Below, in pieces: positions 55,746 to 64,000 of a stretch of 64,000 nucleotides of DNA. Under the pieces are notes generated by a model. The model was given only the letters and a program-made list of their open reading frames with translations, did no database searches and was not told the DNA's origin. A program made the position numbers and the translations under genes. Where the stretch lies: contig CP006977.1 in the NCBI GenBank assembly GCA_000508305.1, forward strand, positions 838,621 to 902,620. Direction: 5' to 3'. This stretch comes from Sulfolobus acidocaldarius SUSAZ (GTDB lineage: Archaea; Thermoproteota; Thermoprotei_A; Sulfolobales; Sulfolobaceae). The first letter of the stretch is position 1. Each line of letters starts with the position of its first letter.

Positions 55746-56546
55746 TTATTTTCCTTTAAATTCTGGTTTTCTCTTCCGAAGAAAGGCTTCATGGGCTTCC
55801 TTGATATCCTCAGTCTTAGAAGAAACCATGAAAGATAAGATTTCATAGTATAGGCCGGCGTTTAAACTACATTCAGCCCCTTTTTCTATGGCGAATTTAG
55901 CCATCCTCAAAACTAATGGGCTTTTGGAGGATATCTTCCTAGCTAATTGCATGGTAAACTCTTCAAGCTCATTAGATTTAACATAAAAGTCTATCAACCC
56001 CCACTGATAAGCTTTAGTTGCATCAATGAAATCCCCCGTATAAATTAAGTATTTTGCTCTCTGTTCACCTATTTTTCTAGGTAATCTTTGTGTACCTCCC
56101 CAGCCCGGTATGAAACCTATGTTAACTTCAGGAAATCCAAAAGTTGAAGTTTCATCAGCTACTATAAAATCACAACTTAAAGCTAGCTCTAATCCACCAC
56201 CTAAACAGTAACCTCTAACCATAGCTATTACAGGCTTTAGATAATCATCAATTAAGTTAAATAATCTCATCATCTCATCAGCTACGTTATGATAATTCCT
56301 TAAGATATAAGGATCGTTCAAATTGACGCCTGAATCTTTTAAATCATCGCCTGTTGAGAAGGCCTTATTTCCATGACCTGTCAAAATTATTACTCTGATC
56401 TCATTATCTTTAGCCAAATTTTCAAAAACCTCCCTTAATTCTTTCCTCATTTTCACGTTTATTGCATTTAATACTTCAGGTCTATGGAGTAAAACCTTTA
56501 CTATCCCTCTTTCTGGCCTCTCTACTTTTATAGTTTCATAACTCAT
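55746..56546 (-). CDS. enoyl-CoA hydratase/isomerase (crotonase)
   Basis: A 266-residue monofunctional crotonase. Both hydratase glutamates are in place: YCLGGGLELALSCDFI and FPEVNIGFIPGWGGTQRLPR. The oxyanion segment is GNKAFSTGDDL. The N-terminus RPERGIVKVLLHRPEVLNAI is typical. Its ATG overlaps the stop of the preceding ligase by four bases, so the two are coupled. It hydrates 2-enoyl-CoA or performs a related lyase or isomerase step on the ligase's product. Confidence 0.9.
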   Translation of the reverse strand: MSYETIKVERPERGIVKVLLHRPEVLNAINVKMRKELREVFENLAKDNEIRVIILTGHGNKAFSTGDDLKDSGVNLNDPYILRNYHNVADEMMRLFNLIDDYLKPVIAMVRGYCLGGGLELALSCDFIVADETSTFGFPEVNIGFIPGWGGTQRLPRKIGEQRAKYLIYTGDFIDATKAYQWGLIDFYVKSNELEEFTMQLARKISSKSPLVLRMAKFAIEKGAECSLNAGLYYEILSFMVSSKTEDIKEAHEAFLRKRKPEFKGK

Positions 56547-58312
56547 TTCTTCTCGCCTTTATACATTTTAATTAACTCTTCTCTTCTTACTTTTCCTGAA
56601 GGTGTCAGAGGCATTTGATCCAGTATAATTATCTCCTTGGGCACATTATACCAAGCCATATTTGCTTTACACCATGATAACAACTCGTTTTCAGTTAGCA
56701 CATGCCCTTCCTTCAATTTTACAAATGCTATAGGAACTTGTCCACTTTCCTTATCTGGAACACCTATAACACCGACTTGCTCAACCAAAGGATGTTTTAA
56801 TAATAAGAATTCTATTTGAGGTGGATATACACTAATTCCCTTAACCTTGATCATCTGTTTCTTTCTAGCTATATAATATAAGAACCCGTTATCATCATAC
56901 ATACCCACGTCTCCAGTGAAGAACCATCCCTCCTTAAAGCTCTTTAGGCTCTCCTCTGGGTTATTTGCATAACCTTCCACTACAGAAGGAGATTTTACAA
57001 CGATTTCTCCCTTTTCTCCAAAATTTGCCAATTCTCCATCCTCTTTAACTATCTTAACTAATGTACCTGGTACAGGTATTCCACAGAAGACCGCATTATT
57101 CTTCTCGGCAAGTTCTATATCCAGATTGTTTAAATGAAAACCTCCAGTAAAAGTATCCATAGTATGAGTTTCAGTAAGTCCGTATGCAGCCTCTCTCAGT
57201 ATACAGCCAGTCAACTCTTGCCATCTTTTCCTTAACTCAACAGTTAACCCCTTTATAAAACTGGAACCTATGCAAGTGTTTAATGATCTCAAATCATAAT
57301 CCTTTACTTTAGGATAGGAAATCATGTCCCAATATATATCGAAAGGACCATAAATCGTGGATACATGATACTTATGTATTGCTTGAATTCCTGCAGTAGT
57401 ATCCCATCTCGTTAGAAGTACAATTGTACCCTCTGAAACTGTAGGTCCTAAAATTCCTACGTCAATCCCAGCTATCCAAAATATTGGGACTAAAACTAAG
57501 GTCACACTATTACTGTATATCTGTCGAGCGAAATCTTCAAAGTCAACATGGGTATTTGGATATCTTTCAATTAATAAATGCGCAATTGTGTAAGTGTATA
57601 TAACTCCCATTTTGTAAAGTATGCCTTCATGTTTGTGCATAACTGATTTAGGCAGACCTGTTGTGCCTCCTGTGAAGTTCATTGTGGCATAGTCATTTAG
57701 ATTGATTTCTATACTAGGTTTTTTCCCTGAATAATTAGACAAAGTCCTTAGAAAATCAGTAGGTTCAACTGATTTAATTGAGGGGTAGACGGGAATTTCA
57801 GGATTTTTAGGAATCACTTCATCAAACGATGTGGTAACGACCATTACTTCTCTGGTTTTATCCCCTAGAATTTTTCTTATCTCATTATGGACTGCATCTA
57901 AAGTAATAATGAATCTTGGAGAAGACGATCTTATAAAATACTCTAACTCTGCTCCTTTTAACATAGGATTAAGAAATACTACTATTCCTCCTGCTTTAAG
58001 AGTCCCAAAATAGGAAATGTAGAACTGAGGAAGATTTGGCAAAATAAGTGCTACTTTATCACCTTTTTTTAATCCGTTTTCAATCAGAAAATTAGAAAAC
58101 TGATTACTCCACGTATCAATATCCTTATATGAGAATCTGTTACCATAGTAGATTATGTAAGGTTTTTCCGGGTTAATTATGGAGTACTTTTCTAGGTATT
58201 CATGAATAGGTAATTTTCCAAGAGGAAGTATAGGCTGTTTAGGCAATGACGGATGCGGCCATATTTTCTCCCATTTTCTATTTAATGATAGAATATATTC
58301 ATCAAAATTCAT
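56543..58312 (-). CDS. acyl-CoA ligase (AMP-forming), long form
   Basis: A 589-residue ANL ligase, about 40-50 residues longer than the others here. Motifs: ATMNFTGGTTGLPKSVMHKH, LVPIFWIAGIDVG, LREAAYGLTETHTMD, GWFFTGDVGMYDDNGF, RKKQMIKVKGISVYPPQIE and the Lys in TPSGKVRREELI. The insertion around residues 235-275 (YTIAHLLIERYPNTHVDFED) has no counterpart in the other copies. It resembles long-chain or aromatic/bulky acid ligases; the substrate is unknown. It is coupled to the crotonase gene and divergent from the fused dehydrogenase/hydratase. Confidence 0.9.
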   Translation of the reverse strand: MNFDEYILSLNRKWEKIWPHPSLPKQPILPLGKLPIHEYLEKYSIINPEKPYIIYYGNRFSYKDIDTWSNQFSNFLIENGLKKGDKVALILPNLPQFYISYFGTLKAGGIVVFLNPMLKGAELEYFIRSSSPRFIITLDAVHNEIRKILGDKTREVMVVTTSFDEVIPKNPEIPVYPSIKSVEPTDFLRTLSNYSGKKPSIEINLNDYATMNFTGGTTGLPKSVMHKHEGILYKMGVIYTYTIAHLLIERYPNTHVDFEDFARQIYSNSVTLVLVPIFWIAGIDVGILGPTVSEGTIVLLTRWDTTAGIQAIHKYHVSTIYGPFDIYWDMISYPKVKDYDLRSLNTCIGSSFIKGLTVELRKRWQELTGCILREAAYGLTETHTMDTFTGGFHLNNLDIELAEKNNAVFCGIPVPGTLVKIVKEDGELANFGEKGEIVVKSPSVVEGYANNPEESLKSFKEGWFFTGDVGMYDDNGFLYYIARKKQMIKVKGISVYPPQIEFLLLKHPLVEQVGVIGVPDKESGQVPIAFVKLKEGHVLTENELLSWCKANMAWYNVPKEIIILDQMPLTPSGKVRREELIKMYKGEKK

Positions 58313-58394
58313 TATTTTTAAATTGTACTTGATAATTTATAAGTATTATAGACACCTAGACTCTCTTTTGCACTTATTTAAAGAATCCACGATA

Positions 58395-58438
58395 ATAAGG
58401 AACATGAGTTTTTAATGATAAAGACACCGGTTCCTTAT
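58395..58438. promoter_or_regulatory. 9-base inverted repeat between divergent acyl-CoA genes
   Basis: ATAAGGAAC (58395-58403) and GTTCCTTAT (58430-58438) are perfect inverted copies 26 bases apart, lying between the ligase gene (start 58312) and the fused enzyme gene (start 58569). The size and location fit an operator bound by a dimeric regulator. No regulator gene lies nearby in this half of the window. Confidence 0.4.
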
Positions 58439-58568
58439 AGTGTCAGATCATTTTTGAGCAGTTTGGTTGAATGAGTACACATTCAAAATTAGTCCATAAA
58501 TTGTAAAAGTTGGACTGCCATTACGTGAGTATAATATTTATTAATCCTACAAATTTATAATTTTGATT

Positions 58569-60557
58569 ATGAAAGTCGATGATATTAAGAAAATACTCGT
58601 AGTCGGAGCAGGAACCATGGGTCATGGAATAGCCGAAGTGTTTGCCATAGCTGGATACCATGTGTACCTCTCCGATGTATCAGAAGATATTCTAAGTAAA
58701 AGCCTTAACAACATAAGATGGAGTTTAAGTAAACTTAAGGAGAAAGACAGGATCAAGGAAAGTGTTGATAAAGTGCTTTCAAGGATTATACCTGTTGTCG
58801 GGTTAAATGAAAGTATAAGAGATGCCGATTTTGTAGTTGAAGCTTCTCCTGAGATAATAGATCTGAAAAGACAAATATTTTCCACTCTAGATAAACTACT
58901 TTCACCTGATACAATTTTAGCCACAAATACAAGTACATTACCAATTACCAGTATCGCTGAAGTCACATCGAAACCTGAAAGAGTTGTAGCCATGCACTTT
59001 TTCAATCCACCAGTTCTCATGGAACTTGTCGAAGTAATGAAAGGGGAAAAAACCAATGATGAAGTAGCTCTAACGACTTATGAATTAGCCAAGAAGATAG
59101 GAAAGAAACCAATACTGATAAAGAAAGATGTGCCAGGTTACGTTGTAAATAATATTCTAGGTGCAGTCTCAGGTACAGCTTGTTTGCTAGTGGAAAAAGG
59201 ACTAGCAGACATTAAGGAAGTAGATGCTGTAACCATGTATAAGTTAGGTTTCCCAATGGGAGTATTCATACTTGCAGACTACAGTGGGCTCGACATAGGA
59301 TATAACGCATTAAGATCTAGAGAGAAATTGGGTTTAAAGTCCAATAGACCTCCCTGTAGTATGGTGGAAGAGAAAGTTAAGAAAGGCGAATTAGGTGTAA
59401 AGAGTGGTAAGGGATACTATCAGTACCCTGCACCAGGCAAATATCAAAAGCCTGAAATACCTAGAGAATTAGCGGAGAAATTAAATCCAGCTCTGATTCT
59501 TTGCGGAGCAGTGAACGTGGCTTCAAGGATGTATAGGGAAGGGATTGTCAGCAAGGAGGAAATAGACTTAGCAGTTAAATTGGGATTAAACTACCCTAAA
59601 GGAATATTTGAATATGCTGATGAAATAGGCATAGACGAGATACTTAGCGGAATGAAAACGCTAAAAGATATATCATCATCTGATTTCTACGATCCTGATC
59701 CACTTCTCCTGGAAATGCAGAAGAGTAACGAACTGGGCAAAAAGACGGGTAAAGGATTTTATGAGCATAAGAAAGCAGAAGAGAAAAAGTTAGACACTAT
59801 AATCGTGAGGATAGAAGAACCTATAGCAACAATTATTCTGAATAGACCTGAGAGGTTAAATGCAATCAACGGAAAGATGTCTGAGGAGATAACCAGTACA
59901 CTTTCAACCCTAGCTGAGGATCAACGGATAAGAGTAGTCATTATTACAGGGAGTGGTAAAGCGTTTTCAGCAGGTGCAGATGTTACAGGTTTCCAACAGT
60001 CTGGTAGTCCTACGTCACGGGCAATATTCAGAAAGGATCTCTTCAGTACCGTAACTAAGTTCCCTAAACCAGTTATCGCTGCTATAAATGGATTTGCCCT
60101 AGGCGGAGGACTTGAGCTGGCAATGGCGTGCGATATCAGAATAGCTTCCTCTAACGCTGAATTAGGACAGCCTGAAATTAACCTAGCGTTAATTCCAGGT
60201 GGAGGAGGAACCCAGAGGCTAACTAGACTAGTTGGGAGAGGTTGGGCTAAATATATTGTATATTCAGGGGAGAGAATCTCCGCGTCCTTGGCTAGAGAAA
60301 TAGGATTAGTGGAATTTGTAGTGCCTCCGGAGAAGTTAGAGGAAGAGGCTAAAAGAATAGCGCTTAAAATAGCTGAGAAATCACCCTTAGCATTAGCTGC
60401 AGCGAAATTAGCTATAGATTCCACTGAAGAGAGGGAAATATCCACTGGACTTAACTTAGAATCAACATTATTTGGTCTTCTCTTGACTAGCGAGGACTCT
60501 AAAGAAGGAGTGAGAGCATTTATGGAAAAGAGAAAGCCTCAGTTTAAAGGAGTATAA
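58569..60557 (+). CDS. fused 3-hydroxyacyl-CoA dehydrogenase / enoyl-CoA hydratase, paralogue 2
   Basis: A 662-residue bifunctional enzyme with the same domain order as 26819-28810. I use the ATG at 58569 (MKVDDIKKILVVGAG), which matches the paralogue's MKVEDIKKILVIGAG, rather than the TTG two codons earlier. Dehydrogenase motifs: VVGAGTMGHGIAEVFAIAG, MHFFNPPVLMELVEVMKG, PGYVVNNILG. Crotonase motifs: GKAFSAGADVTGF, GFALGGGLELAMACDIRI, GQPEINLALIPGGGGTQRL. Both catalytic Glu are present. TATAATATTTATTA (about 58532-58545) is the TATA region. Divergence from the other copy suggests a different chain length or substrate set. Confidence 0.95.
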   Translation: MKVDDIKKILVVGAGTMGHGIAEVFAIAGYHVYLSDVSEDILSKSLNNIRWSLSKLKEKDRIKESVDKVLSRIIPVVGLNESIRDADFVVEASPEIIDLKRQIFSTLDKLLSPDTILATNTSTLPITSIAEVTSKPERVVAMHFFNPPVLMELVEVMKGEKTNDEVALTTYELAKKIGKKPILIKKDVPGYVVNNILGAVSGTACLLVEKGLADIKEVDAVTMYKLGFPMGVFILADYSGLDIGYNALRSREKLGLKSNRPPCSMVEEKVKKGELGVKSGKGYYQYPAPGKYQKPEIPRELAEKLNPALILCGAVNVASRMYREGIVSKEEIDLAVKLGLNYPKGIFEYADEIGIDEILSGMKTLKDISSSDFYDPDPLLLEMQKSNELGKKTGKGFYEHKKAEEKKLDTIIVRIEEPIATIILNRPERLNAINGKMSEEITSTLSTLAEDQRIRVVIITGSGKAFSAGADVTGFQQSGSPTSRAIFRKDLFSTVTKFPKPVIAAINGFALGGGLELAMACDIRIASSNAELGQPEINLALIPGGGGTQRLTRLVGRGWAKYIVYSGERISASLAREIGLVEFVVPPEKLEEEAKRIALKIAEKSPLALAAAKLAIDSTEEREISTGLNLESTLFGLLLTSEDSKEGVRAFMEKRKPQFKGV

Positions 60558-60838
60558 AAAGGTGATATTATCATTTTTCTATTGAGATATTACAGTGAAG
60601 TCAAAGAAGTAAAGGAACATTTAAGAGTGCAGATAATACGTTTGTCTATTACTAACAAGCTAATCTTTAACTTTTTTTTATACAATATTTCATAGCACAC
60701 TGACTTCTTATCTCGAGCTATAGAAAGTAAATCAATAACTTTTATTATAAAAATATTTAATAAAATTCATCATTATTCTCCAATATTTTCAGAATATTAA
60801 GAATTATATTTATATGAAGTCAAAATAAAAGTAAAATA

Positions 60839-62254
60839 ATGAGTTCAGGCAAACCATCTGCATTAGATGAGTATGTAGCTAGAATAGATAGACTACCAGT
60901 ATGGGGTTTATCTTATGCTTTACTATGGGCTATAGGAATAGGATATTTTGCCACATTATATGATGCTGTGTCGAATTTAGGATTAGCTTTACCTTATATA
61001 CCGTTTATCAATACCATCCAAGCCTCTATAATCGTCTCCATAGGATTAGCAGCTTACATAATAGGCTCCATAGGATTAGGACTTGCAGCTGACGTAATAG
61101 GAAGGAAAATAGCGTTAATAGCCTCATTTGTATTACTAACAATAGGTAGCCTAGGAATGGCGCTTTCTATAAATTACCCCATGTTATTTGTGTTCAGGTT
61201 TATTGAAGGAGTTGGTACAGGGGCATCATTAAACTTAGCTATGGTTTACATATCTGAGTTCTCTCCAAGCTCTAAACGAGGAAAGTACGGAAACTGGATA
61301 TTTATATCCGGCTGGATTGCTGTGGGTTTAGGGACTTTATTAGTTGCATTTATAGTTACGGCTAGCGAGGCTTTAGGATGGAGAATAGCCTTTGGTCTAG
61401 CTGCAGCCCTAGGGCTAATATCGACCGTTATAGTCAGCATCAAAGCTCCTGAAAGTGTAAGAGTCTTAATTAAAAAGGGTAAGTATCAGCAAGCAGAAAA
61501 ATTGGTAGAGGGAATAGAAAGAGTTAGTATGATAAGAGCTAAAGTTTCGACATTACCATCTCCTAAGATAGTTTCATATGAGCAAGAACAAGTAAGTCCT
61601 CTGAAAATATTAGGAGAATCTAAATTCCTGAAGAGGTTAATAGGATTAACAGTATTCTGGTTCTTCATATACTTTATCCAATACACCTCAACAGGATTAG
61701 GTCCAACATTTGTCAAAGCAGTTGTTGGTTTAACACCGGGGCAGTATGTTGAATACATTAGATTATTAGGGTTTGTTGCCGTAGGAGCTACAATAATATC
61801 TTTTGCGATGTTGGGATTCATTGAGAGAACTGATAGAAGAATATTAACGCAAGTTGGCGCCATAGGTTTTTTGGTAAGTAGTTATCTCACAACATTTCTC
61901 ATATTGAATAAGGCTCTAATACCGTGGTTTATTGCTTATTTCCTTCTTGAGTTCGTTGTGAATCCACCTTATCTGGCTGGTTATTTAATGTCCAGTGAGT
62001 CATTTCCCACTGCTTCTAGGTCAACAGGTTTTGCCATAACTGATGGAATAGGTCATCTAGGTGGTGTGTTCGGACCATTACTTCTATTCCCATTGATCTC
62101 AATTGTAGGACCATTGTATGCTTGGGTCATATTGGCATTACCGGTTCCTTTTGCAGCTGCTCTACTATGGTTTACAGTCCCCAAGACAGTAGGAGTAAGA
62201 TTAGAGGAAGTTAATGAAGCAATGAGGCAAAGAGGTGCGAAAACCGGTAGTTAA
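60839..62254 (+). CDS. MFS transporter, sugar/organic-acid porter type
   Basis: A 471-residue, 12-span carrier. Family motifs: GLGLAADVIGRKIALIAS (motif A between spans 2 and 3), VFRFIEGVGTGASLNLAMVY, YISEFSPSSKRGKYGNWIFI and APESVRVLIKKGKYQQAEKL before the second half. Residues about 225-250 form the central cytoplasmic loop. This pattern is common to sugar porters and aromatic/aliphatic acid importers. Position beside the second acyl-CoA locus suggests uptake of the acid activated there, which is inference. A TATA-like TTATATTTATATG lies about 25-35 bases upstream. Confidence 0.88.
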   Translation: MSSGKPSALDEYVARIDRLPVWGLSYALLWAIGIGYFATLYDAVSNLGLALPYIPFINTIQASIIVSIGLAAYIIGSIGLGLAADVIGRKIALIASFVLLTIGSLGMALSINYPMLFVFRFIEGVGTGASLNLAMVYISEFSPSSKRGKYGNWIFISGWIAVGLGTLLVAFIVTASEALGWRIAFGLAAALGLISTVIVSIKAPESVRVLIKKGKYQQAEKLVEGIERVSMIRAKVSTLPSPKIVSYEQEQVSPLKILGESKFLKRLIGLTVFWFFIYFIQYTSTGLGPTFVKAVVGLTPGQYVEYIRLLGFVAVGATIISFAMLGFIERTDRRILTQVGAIGFLVSSYLTTFLILNKALIPWFIAYFLLEFVVNPPYLAGYLMSSESFPTASRSTGFAITDGIGHLGGVFGPLLLFPLISIVGPLYAWVILALPVPFAAALLWFTVPKTVGVRLEEVNEAMRQRGAKTGS

Positions 62255-62346
62255 AACAAATTAGTTGAGTTTTTCAGGAGAAGACATAAAAAATCATTTT
62301 ATTTTTTGTTTTAGTCCTCCAATAATTGGAAAAACTATTTTTATAT

Positions 62347-62387
62347 AATGAGGAAAGCCTCGCCCTTTAGGGCGTAGAGGAAGTCAG
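62347..62387 (+). repeat. IS605-type solo hairpin, near-consensus
   Basis: It reads AATGAGGAAAGCCTCGCC, TTTAGGGCGTAGAGG, AAGTCAG. It is the cleanest forward copy of the 40-base solo element in the window, with a GCCC/GGGC stem and the same ends as the others. It lies between the MFS gene and the TPP enzyme gene. Confidence 0.75.
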
Positions 62388-62466
62388 ACTGATACAACGT
62401 CATAGAAAAGGAAATTTTTTGTAAAAATTCTTTTTATCCTAAAACCGAATATAGGAAGGGGATTTG

Positions 62467-64000
62467 ATGAAAGCGTCCAAAGCTTTGCTCGAACTTCTAG
62501 ATAAGTATAATGTTAAACACGTATTTGGTCTTGTAGGAGAGACCTCATTCCCTCTTTACGATGCGTTTAGTGATTATCTAAATATCACCCACGTGTTTGC
62601 CAGAGATGAAAGAAATGCAGTAATAATGGCTGATGCGTATGCTAGATTCTCCTATAAACCTGGAATTGTCGAGGTTCCAAATGTAGGGGCACCATATACA
62701 CTTCCGGGATTGGCTGAGGCTAACATTTCAGGAATCCCAATCATCATGTTTGTTAGTGATATTCCAACTTATGCCGAAAAAAGAAACATGTTAACTGAAC
62801 ACGATAATTCTTACCTCAACAAGTTATCAAAGGAATTCATTACTGTAAACGATCCCTCCCAATTACCTAGAGTCATAAGAAGGGCATTTAGAATCGCCAC
62901 AACCGGAAGGACAGGACCTGTGGTAGTTAAAATACCTATGAATATATATGATGGGGAAGTGAGTGATGAGGAAGTATATTCCAACCCTGAATTTTCGGTC
63001 TATCCCTCCCTCAGATTCATGCCTGACCCAGAAAGGATCACTGAGGCGTTAAAAATACTCTACTCCTCCAAAAATCCTGTAATAGTATGCGGTCAGGGAG
63101 TCCTATTATCGAATGCAAGTGAAGAAGTAGTCAAATTAGCAGAGGCCTTGTCAATACCAGTAGCGACGACCATAACCGGGAAAGGCTCTTTTCCTGAAAT
63201 ACATCCTCTCTCTATAGGCGTAATAGGAGCCAGAGGAGGTACTAGATTTTCTAATAAAATTCTAGCTGAAGCTGATGTAGTATTCCTGATAGGAACAAAT
63301 ACTGACTCAGCCAACACATGGGACTGGAGGTTACCTAATAGTAAATCAATAATTATACAACTGGATGTTAGTGAGAGAGAACTGGGTAATAATTACAAGG
63401 TTATCCCACTTTTAGGCGATGCGAAACTCACGTTGAAGGAAATGATTAGAATGATAAGGGAAGTTAAGAGAAATCAGTCCAGTAGTGAGATTGAAAAGGA
63501 GAAAAGAGGTTTTGAACAGTTTGTGGAGTCCCTTGCTAATGAAAAAACAGAGCTTACAAACCCTGTAAAATTCATGAAGATACTGTCAGAGTTCGTTGAT
63601 GAAAAAACATTTCTGGTAGTGGATCCAGGGACAGGAGCGATCTTTAGTTCAGCATACCTTAAGTTGAAGATGGCTGGAAGGAGAATAATGTATAATTACT
63701 CCATGGGCGGGTTAGGGTATGCATTGCCTGCTTCAATAGGTGCTTACTTTGCGACGGGTGGTAGGATACTCTCAATTACCACCGATGGAAACCTATTCTT
63801 CAATCTTGGAGAGCTTGAAACTGTTAAAAGGCTTAATGTTAACGTTAAGGTTTTCGTATTCAATAATAAGTCATTTGGATGGATAAGAGCTGCTATGCTA
63901 AGTAAATATGGAAGAGTACTTTCTGGGACTGAAATCAGTGAAATTGACTACTCAAAACTGGCGTCTTCATTTGGAATAGAGTACCTACGTATAGAGAAGA
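62467..64000 (+). CDS. TPP-dependent enzyme (acetolactate synthase/decarboxylase family), partial
   Basis: Reading from the ATG at 62467, after AGGAAGGGG as ribosome-binding site, the frame stays open for 511 codons to the window end. The N-terminal PYR domain has HVFGLVGETSFPLYDA and the TPP-activating Glu in RDERNAVIMADAYARFS. The middle domain has NPVIVCGQGVL. The C-terminal PP domain has TTDGNLFFNLGELETVKR, then FNNKSFGWIR (Mg/TPP site, with TDG where GDG is usual). This is the family of acetolactate synthase, benzoylformate decarboxylase, pyruvate oxidase and oxalyl-CoA decarboxylase; the reaction is not decidable. The C-terminal tail lies outside. Confidence 0.88.
   Translation, partial: MKASKALLELLDKYNVKHVFGLVGETSFPLYDAFSDYLNITHVFARDERNAVIMADAYARFSYKPGIVEVPNVGAPYTLPGLAEANISGIPIIMFVSDIPTYAEKRNMLTEHDNSYLNKLSKEFITVNDPSQLPRVIRRAFRIATTGRTGPVVVKIPMNIYDGEVSDEEVYSNPEFSVYPSLRFMPDPERITEALKILYSSKNPVIVCGQGVLLSNASEEVVKLAEALSIPVATTITGKGSFPEIHPLSIGVIGARGGTRFSNKILAEADVVFLIGTNTDSANTWDWRLPNSKSIIIQLDVSERELGNNYKVIPLLGDAKLTLKEMIRMIREVKRNQSSSEIEKEKRGFEQFVESLANEKTELTNPVKFMKILSEFVDEKTFLVVDPGTGAIFSSAYLKLKMAGRRIMYNYSMGGLGYALPASIGAYFATGGRILSITTDGNLFFNLGELETVKRLNVNVKVFVFNNKSFGWIRAAMLSKYGRVLSGTEISEIDYSKLASSFGIEYLRIEK

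Overview
The window looks like a crenarchaeal chromosome of the Sulfolobales, almost certainly Sulfolobus acidocaldarius. The DNA is AT-rich. Most start codons lie about 25-30 bases after a TATA-like box, as in leaderless archaeal transcripts. Long acyl-CoA metabolism operons are flanked by IS200/IS605-type remnants. The order esterase, alpha/beta hydrolase, TetR regulator, beta-oxidation genes, R2lox, thiolase, esterase, glycerol kinase, glycerol-3-phosphate dehydrogenase, thiolase/DUF35 matches, from memory, the FadR-controlled lipid cluster of that species (about saci_1103 to saci_1126). No database was consulted.

Layout. 0-8 kb: the start of an MFS transporter gene, a small membrane protein, an Fe-dependent alcohol dehydrogenase, an Lrp/AsnC regulator, a three-gene 2-oxoacid:ferredoxin oxidoreductase (fused gamma-delta, alpha, beta) and a DEAD-box helicase. 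8-19.5 kb: DUF202 protein, DMT exporter, SIS-domain protein, UV damage endonuclease, lactate permease divergent from an aldehyde dehydrogenase, GTP-type PEP carboxykinase, and a FolB-FolK fusion overlapping a pteridine-reductase-like SDR. 19.8-48.8 kb: the lipid cluster. It holds two HSL-type esterases and another hydrolase (release of acyl chains), acyl-CoA ligases, acyl-CoA dehydrogenases, a fused 3-hydroxyacyl-CoA dehydrogenase/enoyl-CoA hydratase, thiolases with a DUF35 partner, an MDR reductase, glycerol kinase plus FAD glycerol-3-phosphate dehydrogenase and a CoxG-like protein (use of the glycerol moiety), and an R2lox oxidase. A dead vapBC pair and a peroxiredoxin lie near its right end. 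49-55.5 kb: accessory stretch with small unknown proteins, a secreted phospholipase-C-like phosphoesterase, a metallophosphoesterase, and an archaeal ATPase whose 3' end carries a tnpB insertion. 55.7-64 kb: a second acyl-CoA locus (crotonase, ligase, a second fused dehydrogenase/hydratase), an MFS transporter and a TPP-dependent enzyme that runs off the window.

The most interesting signals are: (1) an intact TnpB element with a foldable omega-RNA region inserted in the last codons of an ATPase gene, where the original reading frame can be reconstructed; (2) a family of about 40-base solo hairpins that look like internal-deletion derivatives of that element; (3) two 1.65-kb acyl-CoA ligase genes in inverted orientation with patchwork identity, bracketing a large part of the lipid cluster; (4) a duplicated control region ahead of the TetR regulator; (5) an oxidoreductase alpha subunit with a YPIRP motif that suggests an oxalate-like rather than pyruvate substrate; (6) a vapBC pair killed by several lesions. 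I saw no CRISPR array, rRNA or tRNA.
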